NCBI GenBank assembly: GCA_035690495.1
Contig: DASSKK010000010.1
Coordinates: 32,740 to 96,739, forward strand
DNA length: 64,000 nucleotides
Reading direction: 5' to 3'
Source: DASSKK01 sp035690495
GTDB taxonomy: Bacteria; Actinomycetota; Actinomycetes; Propionibacteriales; Nocardioidaceae
Shown: positions 49,783-57,674 of the stretch, piece by piece
How the letters are laid out: every line of letters starts with the position of its first letter
Position numbering within the stretch: position 1 is the stretch's first letter
Translations under genes and position numbers: made by a program
Notes under the pieces: model-generated
Seen by the model: only the letters and a program-made list of their open reading frames with translations
Told to the model about the DNA's origin: nothing
The model's database searches: none

Positions 49783-50340
49783 CTACCCGAGCCGCAGATA
49801 GAGGTCGCGAAGCAGGCATATCTCGGCACCGTGGTGAATGACCTCCACGTTCGTATACAAGACGAGCTTCGCCATGGGCGCATCGGCGAACCCGGGCGGC
49901 TGCGTCGGGCCCTGTGGCTGGGCAAGCCCGGCGTGGCCGAGGTCGCGCACGCCCTTGACCCACAGGGCGTAGGCGTCATCGAGCTGACGAAGCGCTTCCC
50001 CGGCGGTGCCCGCAAAGCGGAAGGTCGCGAGGTCCGCCGGCGGAGCCCCGAAGCGGATCCCGTTCGTCACCGCGAAGCCGACGATCAGGTGAGCGAGCCG
50101 CCAGGCAATCGTGGTCACCGGCTCCCGACCGTGAGGCGGCTCACCGAAGTCCATGGTGAACTCGCCCGCCCCGAACGAAATCGGTGCCTGGCTCGTTCCG
50201 CGGCGGCTGATCGTCCAGCAGTCCGAAACCGGCTGCCAGAAGTACTCGTCGTCGGTCAGTCCGACCAGCCTGGGCCGCAGCTGATGCTGCCAGTGCGACT
50301 CGAGCTGGTCGACAAGCTCGCCGTTCCAGTCGACGTCCAT
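49783..50340 (-). CDS. DinB-family protein
   Basis: A 185-residue four-helix protein. Metal-site histidines appear in ESHWQHQLRPRLVGL, RLAHLIVGFAVTNG and EVIHHGAEICLLRDLYLR, the three-His pattern of the DinB superfamily. DinB proteins bind Zn or Ni and many are thiol S-transferases or maleylpyruvate-isomerase-like; the job here is unknown. It is convergent with efeU 45 bp away. Confidence 0.82.
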   Translation of the reverse strand: MDVDWNGELVDQLESHWQHQLRPRLVGLTDDEYFWQPVSDCWTISRRGTSQAPISFGAGEFTMDFGEPPHGREPVTTIAWRLAHLIVGFAVTNGIRFGAPPADLATFRFAGTAGEALRQLDDAYALWVKGVRDLGHAGLAQPQGPTQPPGFADAPMAKLVLYTNVEVIHHGAEICLLRDLYLRLG

Positions 50341-50392
50341 CGCCGGATCGTATCCGGCACTCTGCGACGCACCGCTCGGCGAACCGGTCGAT

Positions 50393-51175
50393 CTAGTTGA
50401 ACGCTGCGGGGTCGACCACGAACCACACGTGCTCGGCGCGGGCGACGACCCGGCCGTCGGAGTCGTAGATCGTGCTCGCGGTGAACGTCTTGCGTCCCTC
50501 CGCGCCCAGCCGGCGACCGACCACCACGTGCGTCTCCCCGACCGCGGGGAGCGCGTCGACGCGGGCGGTCATCCGACCCAGGACGACGGGACGGCCCTCC
50601 ACGTCCTCCGACCAGCCGCCGACGCAGTCCATCGCCGCCCACGCGGTGGGCAGCCCGACCCGTGCGACGCCGCCGTCGATCAGGTCGCTCTCGACCGCAA
50701 GGCTCTGATGCGGCGTCCAGGTCGAGGCGACCAGGTGCTCGCCGACCGGTCCCGGGAACACCCGCAGCCCGTCGCCCTCCTCCCGGTCCGGCCCGCAGCC
50801 GAAGCAGCCGGGGAACGGGTGGCTGCGCAGCCCCGCGTAGCCGGCCATCGCCTCGGCCGCGAGTGAGGCGTCGACGGTGTCGACCGCGTCAGGCGCGTGG
50901 TCCACCGTGCGTGCCTGGGCGACCAGGTCTGCTCCGAGCAGCAGCTCGGCGCCCTCGCCGTGCTCGCCGTCCGCCGGCAGGCGGCGTACCGACATCGGGG
51001 TCTCCAGAGGGGGCGGACGGCGCAGGGTCACCTCAGTTGCGCAGCTCTCCGTTCCCATCGACGGCACGTCGACGCACTCGGCGAGTAGACCGGCGACGAA
51101 GCCGCCGTTCCCGGACTGGGCCGGGCCGCGGAACCGCCGCGCCACGACCAGCTCGGCCTGATCCCCGGTGCCCAT
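50393..51175 (-). CDS. hotdog-fold thioesterase-like protein
   Basis: A 260-residue protein with ATG after a GAGGAGGG site. The region PFPGCFGCGPDREEGDGLRVF is a marker of a PaaI/4HBT-like actinobacterial family, and FTASTIYDSDGRVVARAEHVWFVV is its C-terminal strand pair. It looks like a double hotdog (QSGNGGFVAGLLAE in the first half). Likely acts on an acyl-CoA or acyl carrier; not certain. It is divergent from the ideR gene, and the two start regions are about 90 bp apart. Confidence 0.75.
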   Translation of the reverse strand: MGTGDQAELVVARRFRGPAQSGNGGFVAGLLAECVDVPSMGTESCATEVTLRRPPPLETPMSVRRLPADGEHGEGAELLLGADLVAQARTVDHAPDAVDTVDASLAAEAMAGYAGLRSHPFPGCFGCGPDREEGDGLRVFPGPVGEHLVASTWTPHQSLAVESDLIDGGVARVGLPTAWAAMDCVGGWSEDVEGRPVVLGRMTARVDALPAVGETHVVVGRRLGAEGRKTFTASTIYDSDGRVVARAEHVWFVVDPAAFN

Positions 51176-51263
51176 CGGCACCCCTCCTCTTGTATCGGAC
51201 TCGGTCGCTGGCTGGTGAACATACCGTGCGCCGCCGTCGGTCGGTGCGGTGCGCGACAATGAG

Positions 51264-51965
51264 ATGGTGAGCGACCTGATCGACACCACCGAGATGTATC
51301 TGCGGACCATCTACGAGCTGGACGAGGAGGGCATCGTCCCGCTGCGGGCGCGGATCGCCGAGCGGTTGCACCAGAGCGGCCCGACGGTCAGCCAGACAGT
51401 GGCGCGGATGGAACGCGACGGGCTGGTCACCGTCGAGGGCGACCGACACCTCGAGCTCACCGAGGAGGGCACCCGGCTGGCGATGCGGGTGATGCGCAAG
51501 CACCGGCTGGCCGAGCGGTTGCTCACCGACGTGATCGGGCTGGACTGGGAGCTGGTGCACGCCGAGGCCTGCCGGTGGGAGCACGTGATGTCGGAGACCG
51601 TGGAGCGCCGCCTCGTCGAGCTGCTCGGCCACCCGACCTCCTCGCCGTACGGCAACCCGATTCCCGGGCTGGCCGAGCTCGGCGAGCCGGGCGCCGGGGA
51701 GGCGTTCATGGACGACGTCGAGCCGCTGGACCAGGTGGGCCTGTCCGCGGCCGACGGCGGCGAGCTGCGCGTGCTGGTGCGCCGGATCAGCGAGGAGCTG
51801 CAGAAGGACGAGTCCGTGATGTCCGCCCTGCGCCGCGTGGGCGCGGTCCCGGACAAGGTCGTCACGGTGGCCTCCGGCGCCGAAGGTGTGCTGGTCGGCA
51901 GCGGCGGGGAGAGCGCGGAGATCGACATCGAGCTGGCGGCGCACCTGTTCGTGCGCCGGCTGTGA
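51264..51965 (+). CDS. ideR: IdeR/DtxR-family iron-dependent repressor
   Basis: A 233-residue regulator with full DtxR layout. The helix-turn-helix domain is LIDTTEMYLRTIYELDEEG, then ARIAERLHQSGPTVSQTVARMERDG. The dimer and metal domain is MRKHRLAERLLTDVIGLDWELVHAEACRWEHVMS, with the family's Cys, Glu and His ligands. An SH3-like C-terminal domain (LRRVGAVPDKVVTV) closes it. Iron-bound IdeR represses iron-uptake genes; the efeU boxes in this window are an obvious target. A GTG one codon after the ATG could be the leaderless start behind a GACAAT box. Confidence 0.9.
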   Translation: MVSDLIDTTEMYLRTIYELDEEGIVPLRARIAERLHQSGPTVSQTVARMERDGLVTVEGDRHLELTEEGTRLAMRVMRKHRLAERLLTDVIGLDWELVHAEACRWEHVMSETVERRLVELLGHPTSSPYGNPIPGLAELGEPGAGEAFMDDVEPLDQVGLSAADGGELRVLVRRISEELQKDESVMSALRRVGAVPDKVVTVASGAEGVLVGSGGESAEIDIELAAHLFVRRL

Positions 51966-52014
51966 GTTCCGCGTCCTGCCCCACGACGAGTCCGCTTCTG
52001 CTTGGATGGGGCGC

Positions 52015-52974
52015 ATGGTGCGGGAGGGACAACGGATCGACGTCGTCGGCCTGACCAAGCGCTTCGGTGCGGTCACGGCGCTGGACGACCTGACCTTCCA
52101 CGTCGAGCCGGGCGCGGTGACCGGCTTCCTCGGCCCGAACGGCGCCGGCAAGACGACGACGCTGCGCTGCCTGCTCGGCCTGGTCGCGCCGACCGCCGGG
52201 ACCGCGACTGTGGGCGGTCGGCTCTACCGCGACATCCCGGGCCCGGCGACGGTGGTCGGTGCGTCGTTGGAGGCCTCCAGCTTCCATCCCGGGCGTACGG
52301 CGCGCGCGCACCTGCAGGTGCTGGCGCTCGGCTCGAACATCCCGGTCTCCCGCTGCGAGGAGATGCTCGCGCAGGTCGGGCTGAGCGCGGTGGCCGGCCG
52401 CCGGGTGGGTGGCTTCTCGCTCGGCATGCGCCAGCGGCTCGCCCTCGCCGCCGCGCTGATCGGCGACCCATCGGTGCTGCTGCTCGACGAGCCGGCCAAC
52501 GGCCTGGACCCGGCAGGCATCGCCTGGCTGCGCGGGTTCCTGCGGGCGCTGGCTGCGGAGGGTCGCACGGTGCTGGTCTCCAGCCATGTCCTGTCCGAGG
52601 TGCAGCAGAGCGTCGACGACGTGGTGGTGATCTCGCGTGGCCGGTTGGTGCGGCGCGGGCCCCTCTCCGAGCTGGACACCGGACCTCACGCCGTACGCGT
52701 GCGGACGCCCGAGCCGGCCCGGCTCCGCGAGGTGCTCGCTGTACATCTTCCCGACGCCGCGCTGGAGACCCAGCCGGACGGGGCGCTGCGGGCCATCGGG
52801 GTGACCGCCGAGCAGGTCGGCCACCTCGCGCACGTCGAGGGCGTCGAGCTGCACGAGCTGGCCGCCGAGGCCGGCGACCTGGAGAAGGTCTTCCTGGCGA
52901 TGACCGAAGACGTCGAGCAGCCCGACATGGACGGGCTGGGCGCGGCGCAGCCCGGGCAGCCGGTGACGCTGTGA
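52015..52974 (+). CDS. ABC transporter ATP-binding protein (ABC-2 type), second copy
   Basis: A 319-residue ATPase. Walker A GPNGAGKTT lies near 40-48, the signature region is FSLGMRQRLALA, Walker B LLLDEPANGLD and the H-loop VLVSSHVLSE are present. It is a clear paralogue of the ATPase at 14943-15872, including the unusual signature. The last ten residues and stop overlap its permease by 4 bp (GTGA). Two ATGs 9 nt apart could start it; the second was chosen. Substrate unknown; immunity to a peptide antibiotic is one common role in this family. Confidence 0.9.
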   Translation: MVREGQRIDVVGLTKRFGAVTALDDLTFHVEPGAVTGFLGPNGAGKTTTLRCLLGLVAPTAGTATVGGRLYRDIPGPATVVGASLEASSFHPGRTARAHLQVLALGSNIPVSRCEEMLAQVGLSAVAGRRVGGFSLGMRQRLALAAALIGDPSVLLLDEPANGLDPAGIAWLRGFLRALAAEGRTVLVSSHVLSEVQQSVDDVVVISRGRLVRRGPLSELDTGPHAVRVRTPEPARLREVLAVHLPDAALETQPDGALRAIGVTAEQVGHLAHVEGVELHELAAEAGDLEKVFLAMTEDVEQPDMDGLGAAQPGQPVTL

Positions 52975-53759
52975 CCGGGCTGGTGCGCGCGGAGCTGCGC
53001 AAGATCTCCTCGACCCGGCTGTGGTGGGGGCTGCTGCTCGCGGCGGTGGTCTACACCGCGGTCAGCGCGGGGGCCACGGCGGGCTTCGCCGGGGTGGAGC
53101 CCGGCGGCGGACAGCCCGCCTCGCCCGGGCTCGACACCGCGAGCGCGATCCGCGGGGTCTATGCGGGGGCCGCCTTCTCCGGCGCCTACATCCTGGCGAT
53201 GATCCTCGGGATCACCGGGATGACCGGGGAGTACCGCTACCAGACCATCACGGCGACGTTCTTGAGCTGCCCGCGTCGCGGTCGCGTGGTGGCCGCCAAG
53301 ATGGCGGCGCACCTCGGCTACGGCCTGGGATACGGCGTGGTCGCGCTGGTCACCGCGGTCGTGGTCGGCGCCATCGTGATCGCCGCGCGCGGCTACGCCC
53401 TCGGGTTCTCGACCGACGGTCTGGGCCGGGCGATGGCGCTCGCCGTGGTCGCGGTCGCGTTGTGGACGCTGGTCGGGATCGGGATCGGCACGCTGATCCG
53501 CAACCAGATCGTCGCGATCCTGGTGGGTGTGTTCCTCACCTTCCTGCTCGAGCCGCTGGTGAGCCTGGCGCTGCACGCCCTCGACTGGGACGCCGTGTCG
53601 AAGTACCTGCCCTCCAACGCGTCCACGGCGCTCACGTCCGCGTCCAACCCCTATGTGGACTTCCTGTCCTGGTGGGCCGGCGGCCTGGTGCTGCTCGGCT
53701 ACGCGGTGGTCTTCGCCGCGATCGGGGTGCTGCTGTCCCGCCGCCGCGACATCACCTAG
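52971..53759 (+). CDS. ABC-2 type transporter permease, second copy
   Basis: A 262-residue membrane protein with about six spans (LLLAAVVYTAVSAGATAG, GAYILAMILGITGMTG, GLGYGVVALVTAVVVGAI, ALAVVAVALWTLVGIGIG, FLTFLLEPLVSLALHAL, GLVLLGYAVVFAAIGVLL). The coupling loop MTGEYRYQTITATFLSCPRR parallels that of the first copy's permease. It starts at a GTG overlapping the ATPase stop. Substrate unknown. A block of 22-bp repeats directly follows its stop. Confidence 0.87.
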   Translation: MTGLVRAELRKISSTRLWWGLLLAAVVYTAVSAGATAGFAGVEPGGGQPASPGLDTASAIRGVYAGAAFSGAYILAMILGITGMTGEYRYQTITATFLSCPRRGRVVAAKMAAHLGYGLGYGVVALVTAVVVGAIVIAARGYALGFSTDGLGRAMALAVVAVALWTLVGIGIGTLIRNQIVAILVGVFLTFLLEPLVSLALHALDWDAVSKYLPSNASTALTSASNPYVDFLSWWAGGLVLLGYAVVFAAIGVLLSRRRDIT

Positions 53760-53761
53760 CC

Positions 53762-53880
53762 GCCGAGTCGCGCATAAAAAGGTGCCGACCCGCGCATAAA
53801 TAGCTGTCGAGCCGCGGGTAAGTCATCCACATCACCGAACGAGGCAGAACTCGGCACCGAACGAGGCAGATCTCAACGGG
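53762..53880. repeat. 22-bp tandem repeats of two kinds (locus 3), overlapping the sirtuin stop codon
   Basis: Three units of 22 bp (53762, 53784, 53806) share GCCGA-[GC]-CGCGCATAAA. After a short gap two more 22-bp units (53833 and 53855) share CACCGAACGAGGCAGA and belong to the family at 12581-12646. On the minus strand the last one supplies CGT TGA, the end of the sirtuin gene. Sits between two convergent genes. Confidence 0.85.
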
Positions 53881-54721
53881 AGAGGGAGGTGAGGAACTCG
53901 CTCGTGCCCGACTCCAGGGTCGCGGTCGCCAGCGGGTCGCCACGGGTCGCGCCGCGGTTGACGATCACCACCGGCACGCCGAGCTTGGCGGCACGGCGTA
54001 CGAACCGCAGCCCGGACATCACCGTCAGCGAGGAGCCGAGCACGAGCAGCGCGCCGTCGGGGACCAGAGCGTCGACGGCGGCGTAGCACCGCTGCACCCG
54101 CTCGGCGGGCACGTTCTCGCCGAAGAACACCACGTCGGGCTTGAGCACCCCTCCGCAGGCGTCGCAGCCGGGCACGTCGAACCCTGCGGTGTCCTCGAGC
54201 GCCACGTCGCCGTCGGGACGGACCGCGGCGTCGGAGTGCGCGTCGACCCAGCCGGGGTTGAGAGCCATGAGCTGCTCGTGCAGCATCGCCCGGGATGTAC
54301 GCCGCCGGCAGCCCAGGCACACCACGTCGGCGATCCGTCCGTGCAGCGCGCAGATCCGACGAGAGCCGGCGGCCTCGTGCAGGCCGTCGACGTTCTGGGT
54401 GACCAGCATCCGCACCCGCCCGCTCGTCTCGAGCCGGGCGAGGGCGTGATGGCCCGCGTTCGGCTCCGCGGCCCGCATCCGGCCCCAGCCGACGTGGGCG
54501 CGCGCCCAGTAGCGCTGGCGGGGCTCGGGACCGGAGACGAACTCCCCGTAGGTCATCGGCTGCCGGTCCGGCGAGCCGGGCCCTCGGTAGTCGGGGATCC
54601 CCGAGTCGGTGCTCACACCCGCACCGGTGAGTGCGAGCAGCGGCCGGTCGGCGACCAGTGCGAGCACATCGCTCGCGGACGGCGAGACCCGGCGAGTGGG
54701 AGTGGTGTCCAGGAGCGTCAT
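53873..54721 (-). CDS. NAD-dependent protein deacylase (sirtuin, SIRT4-like)
   Basis: A 282-residue sirtuin. The NAD loop is LTGAGVSTDSGIPDYRG, then TQNVDGLHEAAGS, with catalytic His in CALHGRI. The zinc site has four cysteines in two pairs (VVCLGCRRR and GCDACGGVLKP). VVFFGENVP and LLVLGSSLTVMSG complete the family set. It removes acyl groups from protein lysines using NAD; resemblance is to the class II, SIRT4-type bacterial sirtuins. Its last codon and stop fall inside a 22-bp repeat unit. Confidence 0.93.
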   Translation of the reverse strand: MTLLDTTPTRRVSPSASDVLALVADRPLLALTGAGVSTDSGIPDYRGPGSPDRQPMTYGEFVSGPEPRQRYWARAHVGWGRMRAAEPNAGHHALARLETSGRVRMLVTQNVDGLHEAAGSRRICALHGRIADVVCLGCRRRTSRAMLHEQLMALNPGWVDAHSDAAVRPDGDVALEDTAGFDVPGCDACGGVLKPDVVFFGENVPAERVQRCYAAVDALVPDGALLVLGSSLTVMSGLRFVRRAAKLGVPVVIVNRGATRGDPLATATLESGTSEFLTSLSR

Positions 54722-54788
54722 CGCTGCCAGCGTACGGCGTTGTTGAGAACCTGGTGCCGACTCCGCGTGGAGGACCTATCCTCTCCTC

Positions 54789-55439
54789 GTGCGCAAGAGT
54801 TGGTTGCCTCTGTCCGCATCGGCGCTGGTCGTCGGTGCGATGGCTCTGGTGTTCGGCTCGCTGCTGAATCCCTCGAGCGGCGCGGAATCGACGCTGCAGA
54901 CGATCCACACGGTCCGCGAGCAGGGGGCGCGCTGGCTCGCGATGGCGGTGATGTACTTCGGCGCCTCGCTGGGCCTGGCCCTCGGGATGCCGGCCTTGCT
55001 GACTCTACTGCCACGTCGCGGTCGCGGGACCGGCATCACCGGCATCGGCCTGTTCGGCGTCGGGATCGCCGGGACCGCGGGCTTTGCGATGCTGATGGTG
55101 TTCTTCCGTGCCCTGGTCACCCAGCGGGCGCTCAAGCCGCACGGGTTGACGATGGTCGCCGGCGACCCCAGCCTGATCGTGATGCTCGCCATCTGGATCG
55201 GCGGCTTCTACGCCGGGGCACTGCTGATCTCGATCGCGCTGTTCATGTCGCGCCGCACCCCCACTTGGGTGCCAGTCCTGCTGCTCGTGTTCGTGGTCAT
55301 GATGCCGATCGCCCCGCACCTGGGCCGGGTCGGGCAGGCCGTCCAGGTGCTGGCGTTGGGGATCGGCTTCACCGGCGTAGCGGTCTCGGCGATCTCCGAG
55401 CAGGCACGACGAGAGGTCGCCCGCGAGAGGTTGGTCTAG
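54789..55439 (+). CDS. six-span membrane protein, DUF998-like
   Basis: A 216-residue protein, leaderless-type GTG 6 nt after TATCCT (54777-54782). About six spans are visible (LSASALVVGAMALVFGSLL, WLAMAVMYFGASLGLALG, GIGLFGVGIAGTAGFAM, VMLAIWIGGFYAGALLISIALF, VPVLLLVFVVMMPIAP, VLALGIGFTGVAVSAI). No catalytic motif was found. Function is unknown. It ends by overlapping the pcm gene stop by 4 bp, convergent. Confidence 0.62.
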   Translation: MRKSWLPLSASALVVGAMALVFGSLLNPSSGAESTLQTIHTVREQGARWLAMAVMYFGASLGLALGMPALLTLLPRRGRGTGITGIGLFGVGIAGTAGFAMLMVFFRALVTQRALKPHGLTMVAGDPSLIVMLAIWIGGFYAGALLISIALFMSRRTPTWVPVLLLVFVVMMPIAPHLGRVGQAVQVLALGIGFTGVAVSAISEQARREVARERLV

Positions 55440-56014
55440 CCGCCGAGGAGCGGGACGAACGAGTAGTGCCCGTGCGTCACCACCACCGGATCGCCGGGCT
55501 CGCCGCTACGACGTACCTCCAGCATCCGGCCGGCAACCGGCACCACCAGTACGCCGTCCTCGCCGAGCTGGTCGACGAGCGTGTCGGGCAGGTTCGTGGC
55601 CTCCGCGGAGACCAGGATCCGGTCGTACGGCGCACCTTCTGGGAACCCGAGCACGTTCGGGTCGGCATGCTCCACCCGCGTCCAGTCCGCGTGCTGGGCG
55701 GACAGGTTGCTCCTGCCGAACGCGACCAGCTCCGGCACCAGCTCGACGCCGACCACCGAGCCGGTCGGACCGACCAGCCGGGCGAGCAGCGCCGTCGACC
55801 ACGCCGAGCCGCAGCCGACGTCGAGCACCCGCTGACCCTCGCGGACGTCGAGCAGCCGCAGCATCGCGCGCACCGTGGACGGCTGGCTGTTGGTCTGGTT
55901 GTGGCCGATCGGCAGGGCCCGGTCCTGGCCGGCCGAGGACCGCACGAGCTCGGGCAGGAAGTCCGCCCGCGAGACCTCGCCGAACGCGGCGTCGAGCACG
56001 GAGTCGGGAGTCAC
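55436..56014 (-). CDS. protein-L-isoaspartate O-methyltransferase family protein
   Basis: A 192-residue methyltransferase starting at GTG (VTPDSVLDAAFGEVSRADFLP). Features: IGHNQTNSQPSTVRAMLRLL, matching the Pcm substrate loop; motif I VLDVGCGSAWSTALLA; VVGVELVPELVAFGRSNL; and APYDRILVSAEATNLPDTLVDQL. The Pcm family repairs isoaspartyl residues in aged proteins by SAM-dependent methylation. It is somewhat short and lacks the common extra C-terminal helix, so strict Pcm activity is likely but not certain. Operon with DUF2277, 13 bp away. Confidence 0.85.
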   Translation of the reverse strand: MTPDSVLDAAFGEVSRADFLPELVRSSAGQDRALPIGHNQTNSQPSTVRAMLRLLDVREGQRVLDVGCGSAWSTALLARLVGPTGSVVGVELVPELVAFGRSNLSAQHADWTRVEHADPNVLGFPEGAPYDRILVSAEATNLPDTLVDQLGEDGVLVVPVAGRMLEVRRSGEPGDPVVVTHGHYSFVPLLGG

Positions 56015-56027
56015 CGGACCACCAGCG

Positions 56028-56294
56028 TCATCCGAAGCGGGCTGCGGAGCGGGCGCGCGCCTTGACCGCCTCGGCCTCGCGGTTCTTCGGCGGCGCATGG
56101 GTGGTGAGCCCGTCGAGCAGCTTCGACGTGGCGGCAGCGATCTCGGTGACCGCGGCGTCGAACGCGTCGAGGTTCGCCGCCGAGGGCGTGCGGGTCCCGC
56201 TGATCTTGCGGACGTACTGCAGGGCCGCGGCCTCGATCTCCTCACCGGTGGCCGGTGGGGCGAAGTTGTGCAGCGTGCGGATGTTGCGACACAT
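56028..56294 (-). CDS. DUF2277 family protein
   Basis: An 88-residue protein beginning MCRNIRTLHNFAPPAT and ending NREAEAVKARARSAARFG, the exact layout of DUF2277. The conserved MCRNI start with its Cys is the family marker. Function is unknown. It lies just upstream of the isoaspartate methyltransferase on the same strand, and divergent from the reductase gene across 44 bp. Confidence 0.92.
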   Translation of the reverse strand: MCRNIRTLHNFAPPATGEEIEAAALQYVRKISGTRTPSAANLDAFDAAVTEIAAATSKLLDGLTTHAPPKNREAEAVKARARSAARFG

Positions 56295-56338
56295 GCCTCC
56301 ACGCTACAGACACCCGTGGGGGCCGTAGGGTGGCCGGC

Positions 56339-57514
56339 GTGCCCGAGATAGCCGATCGCGCGGACCGCCCGCTCGACCTGGTGCTGTTCGGCGCCACCGG
56401 GTTCACCGGGGGCCTGACTGCCGAATACCTGGCCTCGCACGCGCCGCCCGGCACCCGCTGGGCCCTGGCGGGCCGCAGCCGGGCACGGCTGGAGGCGGTC
56501 CGTGAGCGGCTGGGCGTTCCCGGCCTCACCGTGCTGCACGCCGACGCTCACGACGAGCGCTCGCTGCGCGAGGTCGCCGGGCAGTCCTGTGTCGTGGCGA
56601 GCACCGTCGGGCCCTACCTCGAGCACGGCGAGCCGCTCGTCGCCGCGTGTGCCGAGGCGGGCACCGACTACGCCGACCTGACCGGCGAGCCCGAGTTCGT
56701 GGACCGGATGTACCTCGGCTACCACCAGCGGGCCGTGGAGTCCGGCGCCCGGCTGGTGCACGCCTGTGGCTTCGACTCGATCCCGCACGACCTCGGCGTG
56801 CAGTTCACCGTCGAGCAGCTGCCCGAGGGGGCGCCGGTCCGGGTGCGCGGGATGGTGCGCACCAACGCCCGGTTCTCCGGCGGCACGCTGGCCTCCGCCC
56901 TGGGTGCGTTCGCCCGTGTCCCGCAGATGCGCCGGGCGCACGCGGACCGGCGCGCGGTCGAGCCGCGTCCCACCGGTCGCCGGGTGCGCACCGTGGCCCG
57001 ACGACCGCACCGGGACCCGGTCACCGGCTGGTGGCTGGTGCCGCTGCCGACCATCGACCCGATGATCGTCGGGCGCTCGGCGGCGGCCCTGGCGCGCTAC
57101 GGCCCCGACTTCGAGTACGCCCACTACGCGGCGGTGAAGCGGCTGCCCACGGTGGTTGCGGGGATCGGCGCAGCGGGCGGGCTGGCCGTGGCGGCCCAGG
57201 TCCCTCCGGTACGCCGTCTGCTCGCCGACCGGCTCCCGGCCGGCAGCGGACCGGACCAGGAGCGGCGCGACGCGTCGTACTTCTCGGTGAGGTTCGTCGG
57301 CGAGGCCGGCGGGCAGCAGGTCGTCACGGAGGTGTCCGGGGGAGACCCCGGCTACACCGAGACCTCGCGGATGCTCGCCGAGTCCGCGCTGTGTCTCGCC
57401 TTCGACGACCTTCCGGCGACGGCGGGCCAGGTGACCACGGCGGTGGCGATGGGGCCCTCGCTGCGGGTGCGCCTGGGGCGGGCGGGTCTGGAGTTCTCGG
57501 TGCTCTCGCGCTGA
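56339..57514 (+). CDS. trans-acting enoyl reductase / saccharopine dehydrogenase-like protein
   Basis: A 391-residue Rossmann protein. The cofactor loop LVLFGATGFTGGLTAEYLA and WALAGRSRARLEAVRERLG at the start, then ADLTGEPEFVDRMY, HACGFDSIPHDLGV and LCLAFDDLP near the end match the family that includes mycobacterial trans-acting enoyl reductases and saccharopine-dehydrogenase-like proteins. Likely NADP-dependent reduction of a lipid-bound double bond. GTG start lies 7 nt after TAGGGT (56326-56331). A possible intrinsic terminator follows. Confidence 0.9.
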   Translation: MPEIADRADRPLDLVLFGATGFTGGLTAEYLASHAPPGTRWALAGRSRARLEAVRERLGVPGLTVLHADAHDERSLREVAGQSCVVASTVGPYLEHGEPLVAACAEAGTDYADLTGEPEFVDRMYLGYHQRAVESGARLVHACGFDSIPHDLGVQFTVEQLPEGAPVRVRGMVRTNARFSGGTLASALGAFARVPQMRRAHADRRAVEPRPTGRRVRTVARRPHRDPVTGWWLVPLPTIDPMIVGRSAAALARYGPDFEYAHYAAVKRLPTVVAGIGAAGGLAVAAQVPPVRRLLADRLPAGSGPDQERRDASYFSVRFVGEAGGQQVVTEVSGGDPGYTETSRMLAESALCLAFDDLPATAGQVTTAVAMGPSLRVRLGRAGLEFSVLSR

Positions 57515-57560
57515 GGCACCGACGGACTAGGGCACACCGCCCGAACAGGCCATTGTCGAC

Positions 57561-57580
57561 AAAACCCGAGTCGGGCTTTT
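57561..57580 (+). terminator. possible intrinsic terminator after the enoyl reductase gene
   Basis: AAAACCCG-AGT-CGGGCTTTT is a short GC stem flanked by A and T runs, 47 bp after the stop. It reads similarly on both strands. Confidence 0.5.
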
Positions 57581-57674
57581 CGGACCGACCTACCCTGGTG
57601 CCGGTAAGGGCTGGAGCAGCACGGTCGCGGTTTTTCGACCCCTTCGGGGTGACGGCGCAAAAGGGCAGGCGCTG

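Noticed and set aside
57515..57674. Cyclic-di-AMP (ydaO-type) riboswitch upstream of the lytic transglycosylase
   Set aside because: Such riboswitches often precede cell-wall hydrolases, but the conserved core elements were not found and only short hairpins are present.
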